Source of the DNA: Paramecium octaurelia
Lineage: Eukaryota > Ciliophora > Oligohymenophorea > Peniculida > Parameciidae
NCBI GenBank assembly: GCA_905182995.1
Contig: CAJJDP010000012.1
Span: forward strand, 442,370 to 506,369
DNA: 64,000 nucleotides
Reading direction: 5' to 3'
The notes under the pieces are model-generated. The model was not told the DNA's origin, did no database searches, and worked only from the letters and a program-made list of their open reading frames with translations. This document shows positions 23,878 to 36,565 of the stretch, piece by piece. Position 1 is the first letter of the stretch, and each line of letters starts with the position of its first letter. A program made the translations under genes and the position numbers.

Positions 23878-24356
23878 GAGAGTTGACTAATCTCTTTCCA
23901 ACTCTGATATAATAAATGATAATTTTACCTGAAATGTCGCTATCTAATCAAAGTTCTGGCATGATGAATGGAGGATGCTTAATTGCTTTTAAATACGAAA
24001 GTTTGGAGTCTTCTTTCCATCATTTTTTATGTAGTAAGACCCAAGACATAATCCAACTTTCTTTCTTGTTCTGATAACAAACCAAAACGAACCATTCTTC
24101 TAATTAAAGCTTCTCCCTCAAATAATCTTCTTGGGTCCTTTGGATCAAGTGTCAATAATTCTCTTGCTGCCTTTCTGATTCTTGCTAAAGTGAGTTGAAC
24201 TCTCCAGACCTCTCTCTTGTTCTTGAGTCCATACTTACCAATAATTTGTAATCTGAAAATAAATATAATTAATTACTCGTTGTCAAGACGTTCCTTTTCA
24301 AAGGGTTTTCTTGGGGTGGCTGATGTCTTTGATCTATTTCTATAATTCTTTCCCAT
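23747..24356 (-). CDS. RPS9: 40S ribosomal protein uS4 (RPS9)
   Basis: Two introns (24 and 25 nt, both ending CAG) leave 187 codons, 186 aa, normal for eukaryotic RPS9. It binds 18S rRNA and supports decoding accuracy in the small ribosomal subunit. Signature stretches: RPFEKER-type start ([12 protein letters not shown]), [42 protein letters not shown] and the S4 RNA-binding turn [12 protein letters not shown], then a basic tail ([17 protein letters not shown]). The start is the ATG just before [10 protein letters not shown]. It is divergent from the next gene with 126 bp between. Confidence 0.93.
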
Positions 24357-24482
24357 AATAAAAAAGATTTAAATATATTTTAAATTTATTCACAATTAAA
24401 TAAATCCCTCTGCTCTTATTCACTAATAACTAGAATTCATTTCATATTTTATTTTTATAAGACATCCAAATAAATTATTTTA

Positions 24483-25480
24483 ATGTATATAATAATTGCA
24501 TCTGCCATTATTCTTGCTATCAGTTTTACTATCCAACTAACAAAAGTCACTCCCAAAAAAAAGTTATATCTTCTGGACCTATTTCTTATCCTTCTAAGTG
24601 CAATGGCAATCTATAGCGAAACCACGCATAAGTTAGGTGATTTTACAGAGCAGTTATAGGCTGCATTTTCAAAATAATACCCAATTGAACATTAATTGGA
24701 TGAACTCCTTCTCAAAAATCAACTGCATATCCACTCATATCAGCTATTTTACGGCATGAAATAGGATGGAATTTCCACATTCCTTTAATTCATCATCAAT
24801 AAGTCAATTAAGGAAGGACAATAAGCTATATACATTAATATCTAATCTGAGATTTAAACTTAAGAGCAAGCCTTGTAGCAATTCGGCACCAACAACTTAC
24901 ATGAACTCATTCATTTTACTTAGTAAAAACCAACCACAATTGCTATTGACAATTTGCATTTATCACTCAGCAAAAAACAATGTTTTATCTGTTCAATATT
25001 GAGTAATCTCCATAAATTTAACACTACAACACTTCTCATTAGTGCCAAGGAATTACACAATTTAAATTATATGTTAGATGACTATAGTGTCAATGTCATG
25101 GAAATTAGAGAATTTAATAATGGAAAATAATTACATTTTAGATATGACTGGAATTAACAATCCATTTAATACGGAAAGAGATATGATGGTATTGCTATCC
25201 TCTTATTCAAGATGTTGTCTTGTAAAAACAAAAGGAGTTTGCGATTAGTTTGACTGAAACAGAAAAATAATTAATGGATAACATTAGAAAGTTAATTTGC
25301 AAAACCAAATGCGAAAATTAAAATGTTAAAATAGATGATTTGTAACATTATCCAATCTATCATAGAACCTATCAATATTCGGATTTAAAGCAAATTGTAG
25401 AAAAAAATTATGTGATCGCTAAATTTGGATATGTGAGATTTTACAATAGTTTTATATTTGAGTCATTACAATATTTATGA
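24483..25480 (+). CDS. N-terminally anchored membrane protein, unknown
   Basis: One 23-nt intron leaves 325 codons, 324 aa. Two hydrophobic segments lie at the N-terminus (MYIIIASAIILAISFTIQL and LYLLDLFLILLSAMAIY), followed by about 270 soluble residues. The middle has TIAIDNLHLSLSKK and TTLLISAKELHN, faintly like the core strands of a nucleotide-binding fold, but no Walker A motif is seen. I do not recognise the family. It probably sits in an internal membrane with its bulk on one side. Confidence 0.6.
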
Positions 25481-26137
25481 TATTATATTATATATTTACG
25501 TTTTAATATCTATTACAATATAGGATAATCCATTTATTAATTTGAATAATAACAATATATTGATTTAATAGTGCGATTCTTAATATACTCAGGTTCAAAC
25601 TTTAAATTTTCCAATATTGGCAATATTTATAAGATTAGAGATAAATAAAGATTCATTTCTTAAAATAAGGTCTTTGTAAAATAGTGTACCTTTATGAAAT
25701 TGGTTAAAAATGAGATTCTTTAAAGAAATTTAAGAGTCAATTAACCCCAGAATAAATAAAGAAGAATTACTTTTGTAAATTCTATTTTATCAACCTACCT
25801 CTTTTATATTAAATTATCCATTCAAAATAATAATATTTAATCTGAGTCTTAAGCTTAATGATACATTAAAGAATGGTTGCTATATTAATAAATTAGAAAT
25901 GTGATTTTTTCATTTTTTATATATAAGATTAATTAAATGAGTTAATTAACACAAATATAAATATTATTTAAGACTTAGGTATTTAAGCCAATTAAAATTA
26001 GTTAATTTTTAATAATAATATAATTATATTATAATTAATGATGATAAAATTGGGAATCTCTCTGATTTTCATTGATGCACAATTTTAATATTCTCTGATA
26101 TTTTTTATGATATTTCTCTAATAATTTATTATTAAAA
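25481..26137. other. Intergenic with weak plus-strand frame
   Basis: About 650 bp. An open plus-strand frame near 25570-25861 (reading ...KIRDKQRFISQNKVFVKQ...) has no good start other than an internal ATG at 25694. It may be a relic or chance. The remainder is AT-rich. Confidence 0.35.
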
Positions 26138-27199
26138 ATGAATATTATCTCACATAAAACATATAATGATGTAAATATTGAAGAATATGAATAAAATGGC
26201 TGGAATTTCATATTTACAAAGGCTGGAATGTATAATACATCAGATTTGGATATGTTATAAGATGCATTGACGTTGTAAGGCATCCCAGACATCACCAATG
26301 GTAATAATTGCGGATTGATCTACAATAAGCAATTTAACTTTGGGATTTTGGTGGATCCCAAAGATGCCTTATATCTCTGTAATTATCAGGCTAGAGATGC
26401 AAATTACATAGATATTAAGAAGGAATTAAAATCAAATAAACTCAACCATATTTCAGTGATCCCAGAACAAGCTTAACTTAAGTATGCAAATGTGTGGAAT
26501 CAGAAATAAAATGCAGATATCAAAGTCTTAAATAAAATATCTGATACATTTTATTCATCCCCTTATAAGGGAACGATAGTTGATGGAGATTAGATGAATT
26601 ATTAATTTTAAAGATTCAAATAAATTGCAGGAATTTAAGGTAAATCAATATTTGAGAAGTAATTGAATGAGAATGTAATTAAAAATGAAGTTGACTATCT
26701 AAATCAAGTGTTTAATATAAAATCGAAGACATTCCATTGTGAACATACAGAGGAGGAGATTCCATTAAATAATTTAACACAAGTATTCAATAATATTAAT
26801 TTTTAAAAGGCCAATCCAATAAAATGGGCATCTCATATATCATTATTTGAAGATGAATTGGGAGACAATGGATTGTCCAATTGTGAATACAGATTCCGGG
26901 TTATGGGTGATTGTTTTTTTGGGTTAATCCGTAGTTATTTAAGAATTGATGATGTTCTGATTCGGATATTTGATACAAGAATCTATCATCAATTCAATTG
27001 GGATTATGTTTTGAGAGACTTCACACACAGAGAAGATTCCTGGAGTATATATTATCTATAAATTATAGCTAATATTCAAAAGAATGGATTTAATTTCACT
27101 CCTTAATGGTCGACTGATCAAAATCAATCGTTTATGGTCCAAAACTCAGTTCCAATTTAATTGCATATTAATGATAAAATATTTTTTAAATCTGCATGA
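26138..27199 (+). CDS. TIP41-like regulator of PP2A-type phosphatases
   Basis: Intronless, 354 codons, 353 aa. TIP41/TIPRL binds catalytic subunits of PP2A-family phosphatases, with TAP42, in TOR signalling. The family core is clear in the C-terminal half: ISLFEDELGDNG, then YRFRVMGDCFFGLIRSYLRI, DDVLIRIFDTRIYHQF and VLRDFTHREDSW. The N-terminal half is diverged and longer than in animal TIPRL. Strand and stop (27197-27199) are unambiguous. It is probably cytosolic. Confidence 0.87.
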
Positions 27200-27286
27200 T
27201 AAGTTAAATATGTAATTATAATATGTTAAATTTATTTATCTTAAATAAAATAGTAACTTTTATTGGTATCTATTTAAGCCAAAAAA

Positions 27287-27649
27287 ATGTAAGAAGATTA
27301 CTAATAGTTGTAGGAATTGTATTGGTATTTTTTATAGCTTGACAATGAGGAAAACCCAAAAGCATGGGCTGATTTATTGATGATTATAAGATAGATAGCA
27401 TTTTTATAACCTTATATGAATGAATAACCAGATTTATAATAAATTATCTCATAGAAAATTATTATACAACTTACCTTTAAATATTCTTATAAAAATTCAC
27501 AACTTTATTTCTTCTGGCTTTTCATTGATAATTCCCAGTTTACTTGTGCTGATGTTGGTCAATAACTCAACTAATACAACAATTAATAAATAAATGATCT
27601 GATTAGGAATTAGAATACTAAATATTAGCATAACACTGGTGGCAAATGA
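27287..27649 (+). CDS. Small acidic helical protein, 3' end antisense to the transporter gene
   Basis: ATG to TGA over 121 codons (120 aa), no intron needed. The first ~60 residues look genuine: MQEDYQQLQELYWYFLQLDN then AWADLLMIIRQIAFLQPYMN. The last ~50 codons overlap the 3' coding end of the UNC93-like gene on the opposite strand (from 27497), so the true end could be earlier through an unseen intron. No family recognised. Confidence 0.42.
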
Positions 27650-28782
27650 GGTCATTATGGCTCTGATTGCAAAGGCTTCAATTTAATCTGGAAAAAGAGT
27701 TGTAGTGATAACCATAGTCATATTAGACACCAGACAATCAGAAGTTCCCCAAAGAGCCCCAGATATGAAACACAATGTATAGCTGTCTGTATAATAACTA
27801 ATTATGCTAACAATTAAGGCCAATTCAACTATTATTGTGCTTGTCGTAGCCACCATGTAACGATTAACTCTATCTGATATGTATCCAGAACAAATTCCGC
27901 TAATGAATTCAAAAACACCAAGCATTATGAAAACATATGCTTACCTTTTGGTTGTCTCATCTTAGCTTTGATCTTCTGGTTGAGATGCAGCTATAAGTTT
28001 ATATAAAAACCCAGTATAAAATGCTACAATGGTTCCTGCAAAATAGTAATATAACAACATGGGTCTCATCTTTCTAGAACTTATGATAATACAAATTCCT
28101 CTAAGCTTCTCCTTCACACTCTTCACTTCTTGTGCTTTCTCAAATTTAGAAGGCAAAAATAAAAAGCAACATCCACTTATACCACAAACAATCGTCATCA
28201 CTAAAAAATATAGTAATGGTGATAGTTGTACTAAAACCAATCCCATCACATTACCAACAATCTATGATGATTACATCAAAGCCCAGAATATACCAAAGTA
28301 CTTACCTCTAGTTTCATTTGTACTAATGCTTGTGATGTACCATGGCTATGAAACCCATAAGGTACTTGCGCATATACCATTTACTACCGCACAAAGATTA
28401 ACAATTGTATACAATATCCCTTTACTGCAAACTCCATCTTGAGTGCCATGTTCTTTGCATTAATAGACAATTATTCCACATGACATATATAAAGTATATC
28501 CAAATGAGGAAAAGAACATTACCTAACTGATTAATATAGATTATGTACGTATTTTGGATTGAACATTGCGCTAATATTAGGCGCAAATAAGGAACTGATG
28601 CCAAATGCTGCATATAATGAAAATAATGAAATCACTCCTAAATCATCATAATTTGCCTCCTTATAGAGAAAACCTATTAAGTTTGCTGCTGAATTAAATG
28701 AAGAAAACATGAAAAGGAAAATCGTGCCAAGCATGGCAGCCTTCCAATAATTTGATTAACCTTCTAATTTTTTATACTACAT
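27497..28782 (-). CDS. UNC93-like major facilitator superfamily protein
   Basis: One 26-nt intron leaves 420 codons, 419 aa. About ten to twelve hydrophobic helices are visible, with segments typical of the UNC93 branch: MLGTIFLFMFSSFNSAANL at the start, FGISSLFAP, NGICASTLWVSQPWYIT and RGKYFGIFWALMQSSQIVGN. UNC93A-type proteins are multi-pass proteins linked to ion channel regulation or trafficking, and their transport substrate is generally unknown. The start chosen (ATG TAG TAT, Met-Gln-Tyr) gives a short cytosolic N-terminus before helix one. Confidence 0.78.
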
Positions 28783-29415
28783 ATAATAAATAACACAAAT
28801 AATTTAATAATTGAAACTATATTCTAAAGATAATGAATTTTAGTGCTATATATAGATTATGAAAATCAATCAGAAATATCTGATGTTGAAGATTGTTAAG
28901 AAATACAATTTCAATTTTGAATTGAAATATAAATTTTTAACTACAAAGGTAAGTAGTAACAAAATTACAAAGTTCTTATCTCCTTTTTCCTATCTGAACT
29001 AATAATGATTTTTTATTTTATTCAAACATTATCCTCTTTAATTTAATTTCAATTCTAATTATACTTCCATTCAATTATTTTATTCTCTTAAAATTAAGCA
29101 TAAGTAATTTTAATTTTATATCATTCTTTATATCAAAGCTTTTGGTTATCATATAGTGAAATAAATTGTTTTCTCATATTTTGTTGCAGTCTATTGGTTT
29201 GAATAGCATAATTGCTTATTTATTAAAATATATTTATTTAATAAATAAATGAATGAAGATTTATAATTGAAGATATGTGAAATAGTTGTCTGATTAGCAT
29301 TTTCTCTTTAGTGGCATAACGAATATTTATTTCATCTTATAAATTGATAATTTGATAACATTTAATAGACACATTTAAGAAATTTAATAATGTTTGATAT
29401 AAATTAAATTATTTT
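28783..29415. other. Intergenic spacer between divergent genes
   Basis: About 630 bp of AT-rich sequence between the transporter and TFIIS genes. No frame, repeat array or RNA gene is supported. Confidence 0.45.
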
Positions 29416-30383
29416 ATGGATTATTAAGAATTATATGAATTGCGCAAAAAGCTTGCAGATTGGAAAAAGAATCCTAAAGAAACTATTAATATCTTAAAAT
29501 AATTAGAGTAAACTCCACTTGATTAAGAGGCTGTAAATAAATCAAAAATATACAAAACTCTACACACTCTGACTACAATTGACGATAAAAGTGATATTTT
29601 AGCTTCAACACTTAAATCAAAAGCTTCGATTGTTCAAGACAAACTTAAAAAACTGTCTCAAAATAAACCAAATTAAAATGAAATAATTGAAAAAAAAAGA
29701 GAGAAAAGTGAGGAAATAAAAGTTGAAAAACAGAACAGTGTATAGAGTATCTAAAGTAGCAAATCTTTGCCTGCTAATGATCTATTTGAAAATTTCAAAA
29801 CCCCTTATCCATCTTATGTTGATCGCGTCAAGTACTTAAATGCAATTAGTAATTTGTTTATTCTTAATATCTAAAAATTTAAAAATCAAAATGATTTAAA
29901 TGCTTCTGATAGATAAACAATTAAAGACTGTGTAGAAAAAATGGAAAGCACAATTTATTATAAGAGATCACAAGACTATACTCCTAAAAAGGCTTATGAG
30001 TAGGATCTAAAAGTTTTAGCGGGGTTTTTAAAGAAGGATAAAAATGGTTCATTGACCTATAGTATTTTCACGAAGTAATTTGACCCGGTAAATGCTGCTT
30101 AATTAAAGTATTTTAAATATAATTTAGAGCTGCTGATTGGGTTGATGATGAAACCAAATAAGAGTAGAGTAGAATTATTAGAGAAAAAATGGAGGCTGAA
30201 CAGATAGGATTTTACAAAGACTTAAGCAAAAGAGAAATGGAAGGTGTAGAAGGGAAAATGTGTAAAGGATGTGGTTAAAAAAAGGTGTATTTAGTTGATG
30301 AGAAGTAAACAAGAGCATCCGATGAACCAACAACTAAGTTTTTTGAATGCTATAATTGTGGAGATAAATTTAGAATATGTTGA
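29416..30383 (+). CDS. Transcription elongation factor TFIIS
   Basis: One 20-nt intron leaves 316 codons, 315 aa. TFIIS rescues backtracked RNA polymerase II by stimulating transcript cleavage. The N-terminal helical LW-type domain is followed by a lysine-rich linker, the central polymerase-binding region and a C-terminal zinc ribbon: CKGCGQKKVY, then the hairpin QTRASDEPTT, then FFECYNCGDKFRIC. The acidic pair Asp-Glu in the hairpin (RSADEP in other species) is conserved, so it should be active. The four zinc cysteines are intact. Confidence 0.9.
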
Positions 30384-30943
30384 AAATATCACATATTATT
30401 TAATAAATAATCTATTATAAGGACAAATTATGTTTCAAATAAATGGTGATATTTCATCCATATTGCTTATACTCATAAATAATTGCTCTCTTTCAAAAAT
30501 TATATTTCTTATACTGTACACTAAAGAAATAGCAGTTCAAAGTTTTTAGGTCTTTAAATTCAGATTTAAATTGATAAATTACATCAGAATAAATTTATAA
30601 ATAGGAACTAAGAAGAAAAATCATAAAACGAAGAGAGAAATTACTAGGCTTATAAAATTTTTGAACTACTACTTATATTAATTTATCAAAAACAATATAT
30701 TACACAACTCCTTTGGAGAATGAATATAAATTACAAAGAAAAAAAAGAACTTAATAATTTTAGGAATATGAATTTATACCTATTTATATATATAAATGAG
30801 AAAAATAAGAATAAGTTAAAGTATTACCAATAAGTACCTCAAAAAATGTAAAAGTATCCACCAAAATTTGATCTAATTAGTTTTATTTGATAGGTTTCAT
30901 CTCATTCTACATTTTATAATAAAATAATAATTAAAATTTAATT
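30384..30943. other. Intergenic with an unsupported open frame
   Basis: About 560 bp. A plus-strand ATG-to-TGA frame of 98 codons (30430-30723) exists, but its composition is generic and it has no motif. I do not call it a gene. Confidence 0.35.
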
Positions 30944-31975
30944 ATGACTACAATTACATAAGAATATTCTTTAGATGTATTCCAATCATCTAATTTTCAT
31001 AAAGTATATTTTATCTCAATATGATTTAGGTAATAATCACTGTATTTTATCATAATGAAGATTATAAAACAAGATTAGACAAATTATTATAAATAATGCC
31101 TCTTGAAGTTGAGAAGTATGCTTTGTCCTATTGCAATGATGAATAAATAGCAAGAAGTCATAATGTAAATGAAACATCAATTTTAGATTTAACAATTGCC
31201 CTCTGTTTTGATTTCATCATATCCTAAACTAATTAATAACTAAATATTGTGTCTGGAACCTGCATAGGTTTTAGTATAGTTATAGAGCATATACGAGCAA
31301 TTCGAAGCTGAATTTTAAAAGCAATAATAACAATATTTTTAAAAGATAGAATCAATGATCAAAGAAAATCCAATAATGCTTTTTATTGTAGGTACTCCAG
31401 AAAAACCCATGTGTAGATTTACATCAAAGCTGATTTAAAAACTACAACCTTTTGGTGTTCAATTTGGATTCTTTGATATAGAAATTGATAAACTAATGGT
31501 TGGCTATTTGAAGCTCTATTCAAAATGGTAGACCTTCCCTTAGGTATTTGTGAATGGGAAATTAATCGGAGGAGCAGATGTATTTCTTATTATTTATGAA
31601 TCAGGCAACAGTTGAATTAATTGATTAAAAGAAATTTTCTGAATTGATACCAAAGGAAGCTTTCATGAATAAGACTTCCAAGTTAGAGTAGATTCAGCTA
31701 ATTTCAAAATACATCATATTAATAGACGGACAACCAGATTTAAATTGTGAAATAGCTAAGATCCTGACAGAGAAAAAGATTCCTTTCCAGTTTTACAATA
31801 TTGGAATGGATTAAGAGTTGAGATCAGAAGTTTTAAATTTCTTATCTAGTTATATTGAAACATCCCATGATTTGGAGCCTCTACTCTTATTTAAAGTATA
31901 CAAATATTTAATTTATTTTAGAATACAATATATAATGAAATAACTTTAAAAAAAGAATTGAGTATTTTATAATGA
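30944..31975 (+). CDS. PICOT/GLRX3-type monothiol glutaredoxin, diverged
   Basis: Four introns (26, 22, 25 and 26 nt) leave 311 codons, 310 aa. Order: a thioredoxin-like domain lacking CxxC (about 1-120), then a monothiol glutaredoxin domain: PIMLFIVGTPEKPMCRFTSK ... WQTFPQVFVNGKLIGGAD, then a second degenerate Grx module (YIILIDGQPDLNCEIAKIL ... LLLFKNTIYNE). GLRX3 proteins move iron-sulfur clusters in the cytosol. The Grx active site, normally CGFS, reads CRFT in module one and CEIA in module two; the key cysteine is kept in both. The TFPQ motif that binds glutathione is intact in module one only. Confidence 0.84.
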
Positions 31976-32133
31976 TAGATGGTTAATTACAATTATTTTA
32001 TTTATCATATTAAAATTAGAAGTTTAAATAAATAAATAATTATCTACAATAGATTATTATTATTAACTATGTCTGTTAAGTATTTAGCATTCTTTTATTT
32101 AAATACTTAAAATAACAATAATTATAAATAAAC

Positions 32134-33540
32134 TCATTGTTATTAAACTTATTGGATTATTTATTGTTGAGGTTGCTAATGTTAATGTTGAGGACTAGAT
32201 TTTTAATCTTAAGATTGTGCCTTTTATAGATCTTCTTCTATTTCTCTTTTTAATCGAGCTTCTTTATTCAATTATAATCTTCTCCCCTTTTCTCCTAGAC
32301 AGACTGAATGTTTTTCATTTGAATAACAACAATCATATCCCCATCCAAGGACATCACTCCACCAACTACCCCAAACACTAGTATGATCCCCATAAAAGAA
32401 ATCTTCTAAGTATTTGCTTTTAGTTAAGTCCTTCTTTTTTAAAGGATTCTTTGGTAAGCCATCCTCTTCATACTCAACAAACCTTTCTGTTTATCCCAAT
32501 AGTAAATCTATTTGTGGATTCAAGTGTTCTTCTCCACCATATCTATCAAACAAACTCTCTGCTCTTCCAATTTTCTATTCCTCCTTCTTAGCCTTGATTT
32601 GTTTATACTAGTCTAATAAATGCAAATATCATACAGTCTTTTCGGTTAATGTTGGCAGAGATACAGTATTCAGATTTAAATTGTGTTGTTCTGCATACTA
32701 CCATGCAAATCTTTCTTATTCATACATTTATAGGGTTTCTCCAGTCAATCTTATTTAATTTAACCCTTTAAACACTTATTTTTCTGGAGGCAAATGAGGA
32801 TTTGGATTTTCTCTTAAAGATCTAGACTTAGGATCAAAATATGCTGAATTGACATCCAAATTCAATAAATAATTGGCTTTATCTTCTCTGATACGTAAAT
32901 TCCTAGTCATAGTTTTAGTTCTTGGATCTCTGGTGGTCATCTGAGTTTAGTGTTCACCAGTTCCATTATCTTTAAATTCATCATCTAAATTTCCAGATTC
33001 TGTTTATTATCCTTCTTGTAGTCTAGTTTCTTTTCGCTTCTCTTCTAGGATCTCATATTCTTGGATTTATGACTTATAAGTCTCTGGATCATAGCCATTC
33101 CATCTATCTCTTTTTGCATCATAATTAAGACCCTAGACATTTGATAAAATGTCATCTGGTTGAATATCTGTATTAGAGAATTTAGCTCCTATTTGTCTGG
33201 GTCTCTCACAACAATCCTTACTTTAATGAGTTGTAGAACCACAATTAGTGCAAGCTCCTTTTTTAAATTTTAAATTAGTTGTTCCCTATTATTAAATCAC
33301 TTAAGAATATACTTTTGATCCCCTTTGATACCAGTTATCAAATGTACTTGTGTTCTATTATTTTCTTATTCTTTGATGCTTCAATGATGGTGTACTTTCC
33401 TTTAAATACCCTAAATATCAGGTAGTAATCATACATGGAGCATTAATAATATATTGAGGCATGTGGGGATTAATTTCTCTTCCATCTTCATCATTTGTTA
33501 TTTGCATTAAATCATCTCTACCTTTTTTGTTAAATGACAT
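32134..33540 (-). CDS. SLU7: Pre-mRNA splicing factor SLU7
   Basis: Introns of 24, 27 and 27 nt leave 443 codons, 442 aa. SLU7 acts in the second step of splicing, selecting the 3' splice site. Signatures: [13 protein letters not shown] and [11 protein letters not shown] near the start, the CCHC zinc knuckle [14 protein letters not shown], then [24 protein letters not shown] and late [16 protein letters not shown]. The C-terminus is glutamine-rich (QHQQPQQQ). In a genome of 20-35-nt introns with variable 3' AG contexts, this factor is of special interest. Confidence 0.92.
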
Positions 33541-33635
33541 AGTAGAAGCAAATAATTATTAAATTATTTAAAGTTTATGATAAAGAATTTATATCTTAAT
33601 GATTGAATCATAGTTTTATTTATAATCTAGTAAAA

Positions 33636-34615
33636 TCAATATATTTTGATTATGAATGGATAACTAAAATGAACATTGGAATTTTTAACTTTAACTATTA
33701 ACACATTCTTGATAATCTATTCTTGCTTGCTTTTGATATAGATTGTAACTAAGAATTGCGAATTCGCCTACACTGAAAGTGAAGGAGGATTGATGAGTAT
33801 TTCATTGTCATTTTTATTGAGAAACTCCATTTCAAGTGGTAATCCAATCGAACTATTATTCCTAAAGGGGATCTTGCAATCCAATTTCTTACCCAATTTA
33901 AAAGCCATTTGTATCACAGGCAGATTATATGCAGCTAATTTATTGATAGAAATATTACAATTCATGAGAGTTTTTGGGCATTCAATCGAGGGAAGGGCAA
34001 TTTGACTTTAAATTTAAGCATTAATTTGACCCTATATTTTTTAGTGATTAGAATAAGAGGCTGTAATGATGATGGTGCCAAAAAGTCCTTTCTATTCTTT
34101 GATATTAGGAACTTTCAAGGCTATCTTCATAGAGAACTGCTTTTGAGCTGGACAGGCTAGCATGAATCGATCATTATAATCATATCCATTGAGTTTTCTG
34201 GCTGAATAGACATATTCATCTAGATCGTCAAATTCTGTGTTATTGCATATTATCTATATGCCTATTATCACAGTCTCATTGGAGAGATTCTAAAATTATA
34301 TATCATCTTCACAAATATTTCCAGGTATTACCAATCCAAAATTCACAATTTGCTTATTCACATTCACCACATCTTTGATATCTCCTATTATCTATGAATA
34401 AATTCAAAGGAAAGTATTACTTTTTTTTAACGTCTTGTTGAGTTGTCTTGAGTCATCTTTTGTATGAATTATTATTTCTACAATCTAAACAATTCTTAAG
34501 AGTTCTCTTTATCGGGAGAGGATGTTGCCAATTTTTGTGACTTGTCAATTATTTCATCTTGTGGAATGCTTTGTTGTTCATTTAATCTATTTGGGCTTTC
34601 CGTTAACTAACTCAT
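33636..34615 (-). CDS. ASH-like (ASPM/SPD-2/Hydin-type) beta-sandwich protein
   Basis: One 29-nt intron leaves 317 codons, 316 aa. After a disordered N-terminus there are two Ig-like modules: VVNVNKQIVNFGLVIPGN with LSNETVIIGIQII, and later NISINKLAAYNLPVIQMAFK with NNSSIGLPLEMEFL. The pattern (fixed strand, group of N-x-S, hydrophobic alternation) suggests ASH or MSP-type domains as in centrosomal or ciliary proteins. I cannot tell SPD-2/CEP192 from other ASH proteins. The gene is divergent from the RRM gene with 83 bp between. Confidence 0.55.
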
Positions 34616-34698
34616 TTCTTGAACGATTTTTATTTTTTTAACTTTTTATTAAATGTTTTCAGTTAAATACAATTTATATTAAAATCATATAATTTATA

Positions 34699-35383
34699 AT
34701 GAGCAGACAATAATTTAGGAATGCTAGAATGAGTCTGTTTGTAGGCAACATTTCAAGATTAGTTGAGTAGAAGGATATAGAAAGAGAATTTAAAGTCCAT
34801 GGGGATTGCACTGTAGATTTTAGAGTAAAAAATAATGACAGAGTAAATACATATAATAATATATTAGTATGCATTCATTTAATATAAAAGTGAATAAGAA
34901 GCAGAAGCTGCAAAAAATGCATTGCATTAAAGAGATTTATAGGGTATAGATATAGGGTTTATGAATTCTGAAAGGATTGAGGATAAATGTTGAATGGTCG
35001 AAAAAGTCAGGCAGATATGATGAGAATAGAGAACCCAGGAGAGATCGACCAAGGGATGATAGAGGGTATAATGGCAAATTAATTATAGATAATCAAGAGG
35101 AAATTATGATAGATTTGAAAGAGAGAGGGAAAAGGAAAGAAAACAAAGAAGGAGAAAGTAATTTATATTAAATTATTTATTAATTAGCTCTAAAAGTAGA
35201 AGCAGGAGTAGAAGTCCTAAAAATAGAAGTAGTCCTTAGTATCGAGTATCCAGAAGTTAAAGTATAGATAGTGAAAATGAACCTCCCAGAGATAAAATGT
35301 TAGAATATCTTAACTATTTTAGATTGAGAAAGAAATTGAAAGAAATGATGAGGAAAACAGACAATGGAGAATATAAAGATTGA
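34699..35383 (+). CDS. RRM / RS-domain (SR-like) RNA-binding protein
   Basis: Four introns (25, 31, 23 and 30 nt) leave 192 codons, 191 aa. Residues about 10-80 are one RNA recognition motif: RNP2 is SLFVGNIS, RNP1 region reads YAFIQYKS, and it ends GLRINVEWSKKSG. Then comes an arginine/glutamate-rich stretch (FERERE, KERKQRRR) and a short RS run (SKSRSRSRSPKNRSSP). This is the SR-protein plan, acting in splice-site choice or mRNA handling in the nucleus. The 31-nt intron ends AAG. Confidence 0.8.
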
Positions 35384-35488
35384 GTAGTGAACATTATAAA
35401 TTTTACAATTAATTCAATTACAAGGCTTATAGTTGATAGTAGTAATAAATTATTTTTAATTAATAATTTAAATTATTTAAAAAATATA

Positions 35489-36448
35489 ATGGTTAAGTAT
35501 CAATTTACAAGTTAAGATTCAGAGTAATAGACAATCCAATTAGAGAGATTATAAGATATTGTTGAAAAACAAGCAAAGATAATTGAAAAGTTGGAAAATA
35601 ATAATAATGATTTGAGGTTGTAAGTTGAGAAACTGTCCTTATTATTGGAGAAGCAATAAGACAAATATTCAAAAGATAGTAATTTATTTGAAATCAAAGA
35701 TCAAATCGAAGGTTAAGATGGTTCTATAATGTAACCAGAGAAAATAGAAAAAGCTTTTGTTTAAAATTCATAGAGTCTTTTCCCTGTTCACATCGAATAA
35801 ACTATACATCAACAAACTATAACCCTTTTTAATTAATAACCATTTAAACTAAACAACATTTAGGAAGATAGTGATATATGTTCTAAAAATGAATAATAAT
35901 AAGACTAATCCAAGGTGAATGATTAATCCTGCAGGGAATAACAATAGTCTTAATTAAATGATTCTAGCCGTAATTCCTCATTAATTTAGAATAATATTTA
36001 ACAAAACCAAAAAAAAAGTAATCCCTTTGCTGTTGATGATTCTGCATAATCTGTTGAGGATAGTGAATAAAATTATAATATTTTTGGTTAACCAAAGAAA
36101 AATGATCAGCCATAAGAATAATAATAAACTAATTTATTTTAAATAAATTAACCTCCTGAAAATTAAAATGAAGCGATGATTCTGGAAGAAGAGGTGTAGG
36201 AGGAAGAAGAAGAAGAACCCTTGATGTTTGGAGATCCTTCATCAATTTTTTATAAAAATCCTATAGCTGATCAAAATAAAGTAGATAAAGCTTGTGAGTT
36301 TGAAGAAATATTTAAGGGATTTTAAATAAATGAAAATTAAGAAGCAAATTCTTAGTAAAATATAAAAGATAAAAGTGACGGTTCTGGTAAGCTTAATTAA
36401 GATGAAGAGGACTTGTAATTTGAAGAAAATAATGAAGAATCAATTTGA
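35489..36448 (+). CDS. Coiled-coil, glutamine-rich acidic protein, unknown
   Basis: Intronless, 320 codons, 319 aa. Residues about 15-65 form a coiled coil (LERLQDIVEKQAKIIEKLEN). The rest is low complexity and rich in Gln, Asn, Ser and Glu, with an acidic block (EEEVQEEEEEEPLMFGD) near residue 240. Many glutamines use TAA/TAG. No domain is recognised. It could be a scaffold or trafficking protein. Confidence 0.62.
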
Positions 36449-36565
36449 AATTGAACTGAACTTAAGAATTTTATTTAGTCACAATATGAAAATATTATAT
36501 ATAGTTTATTTTTTCGTATTCAAGTCAATCTCATTAAATGATGCTATATCAATTAATAAAATTAA

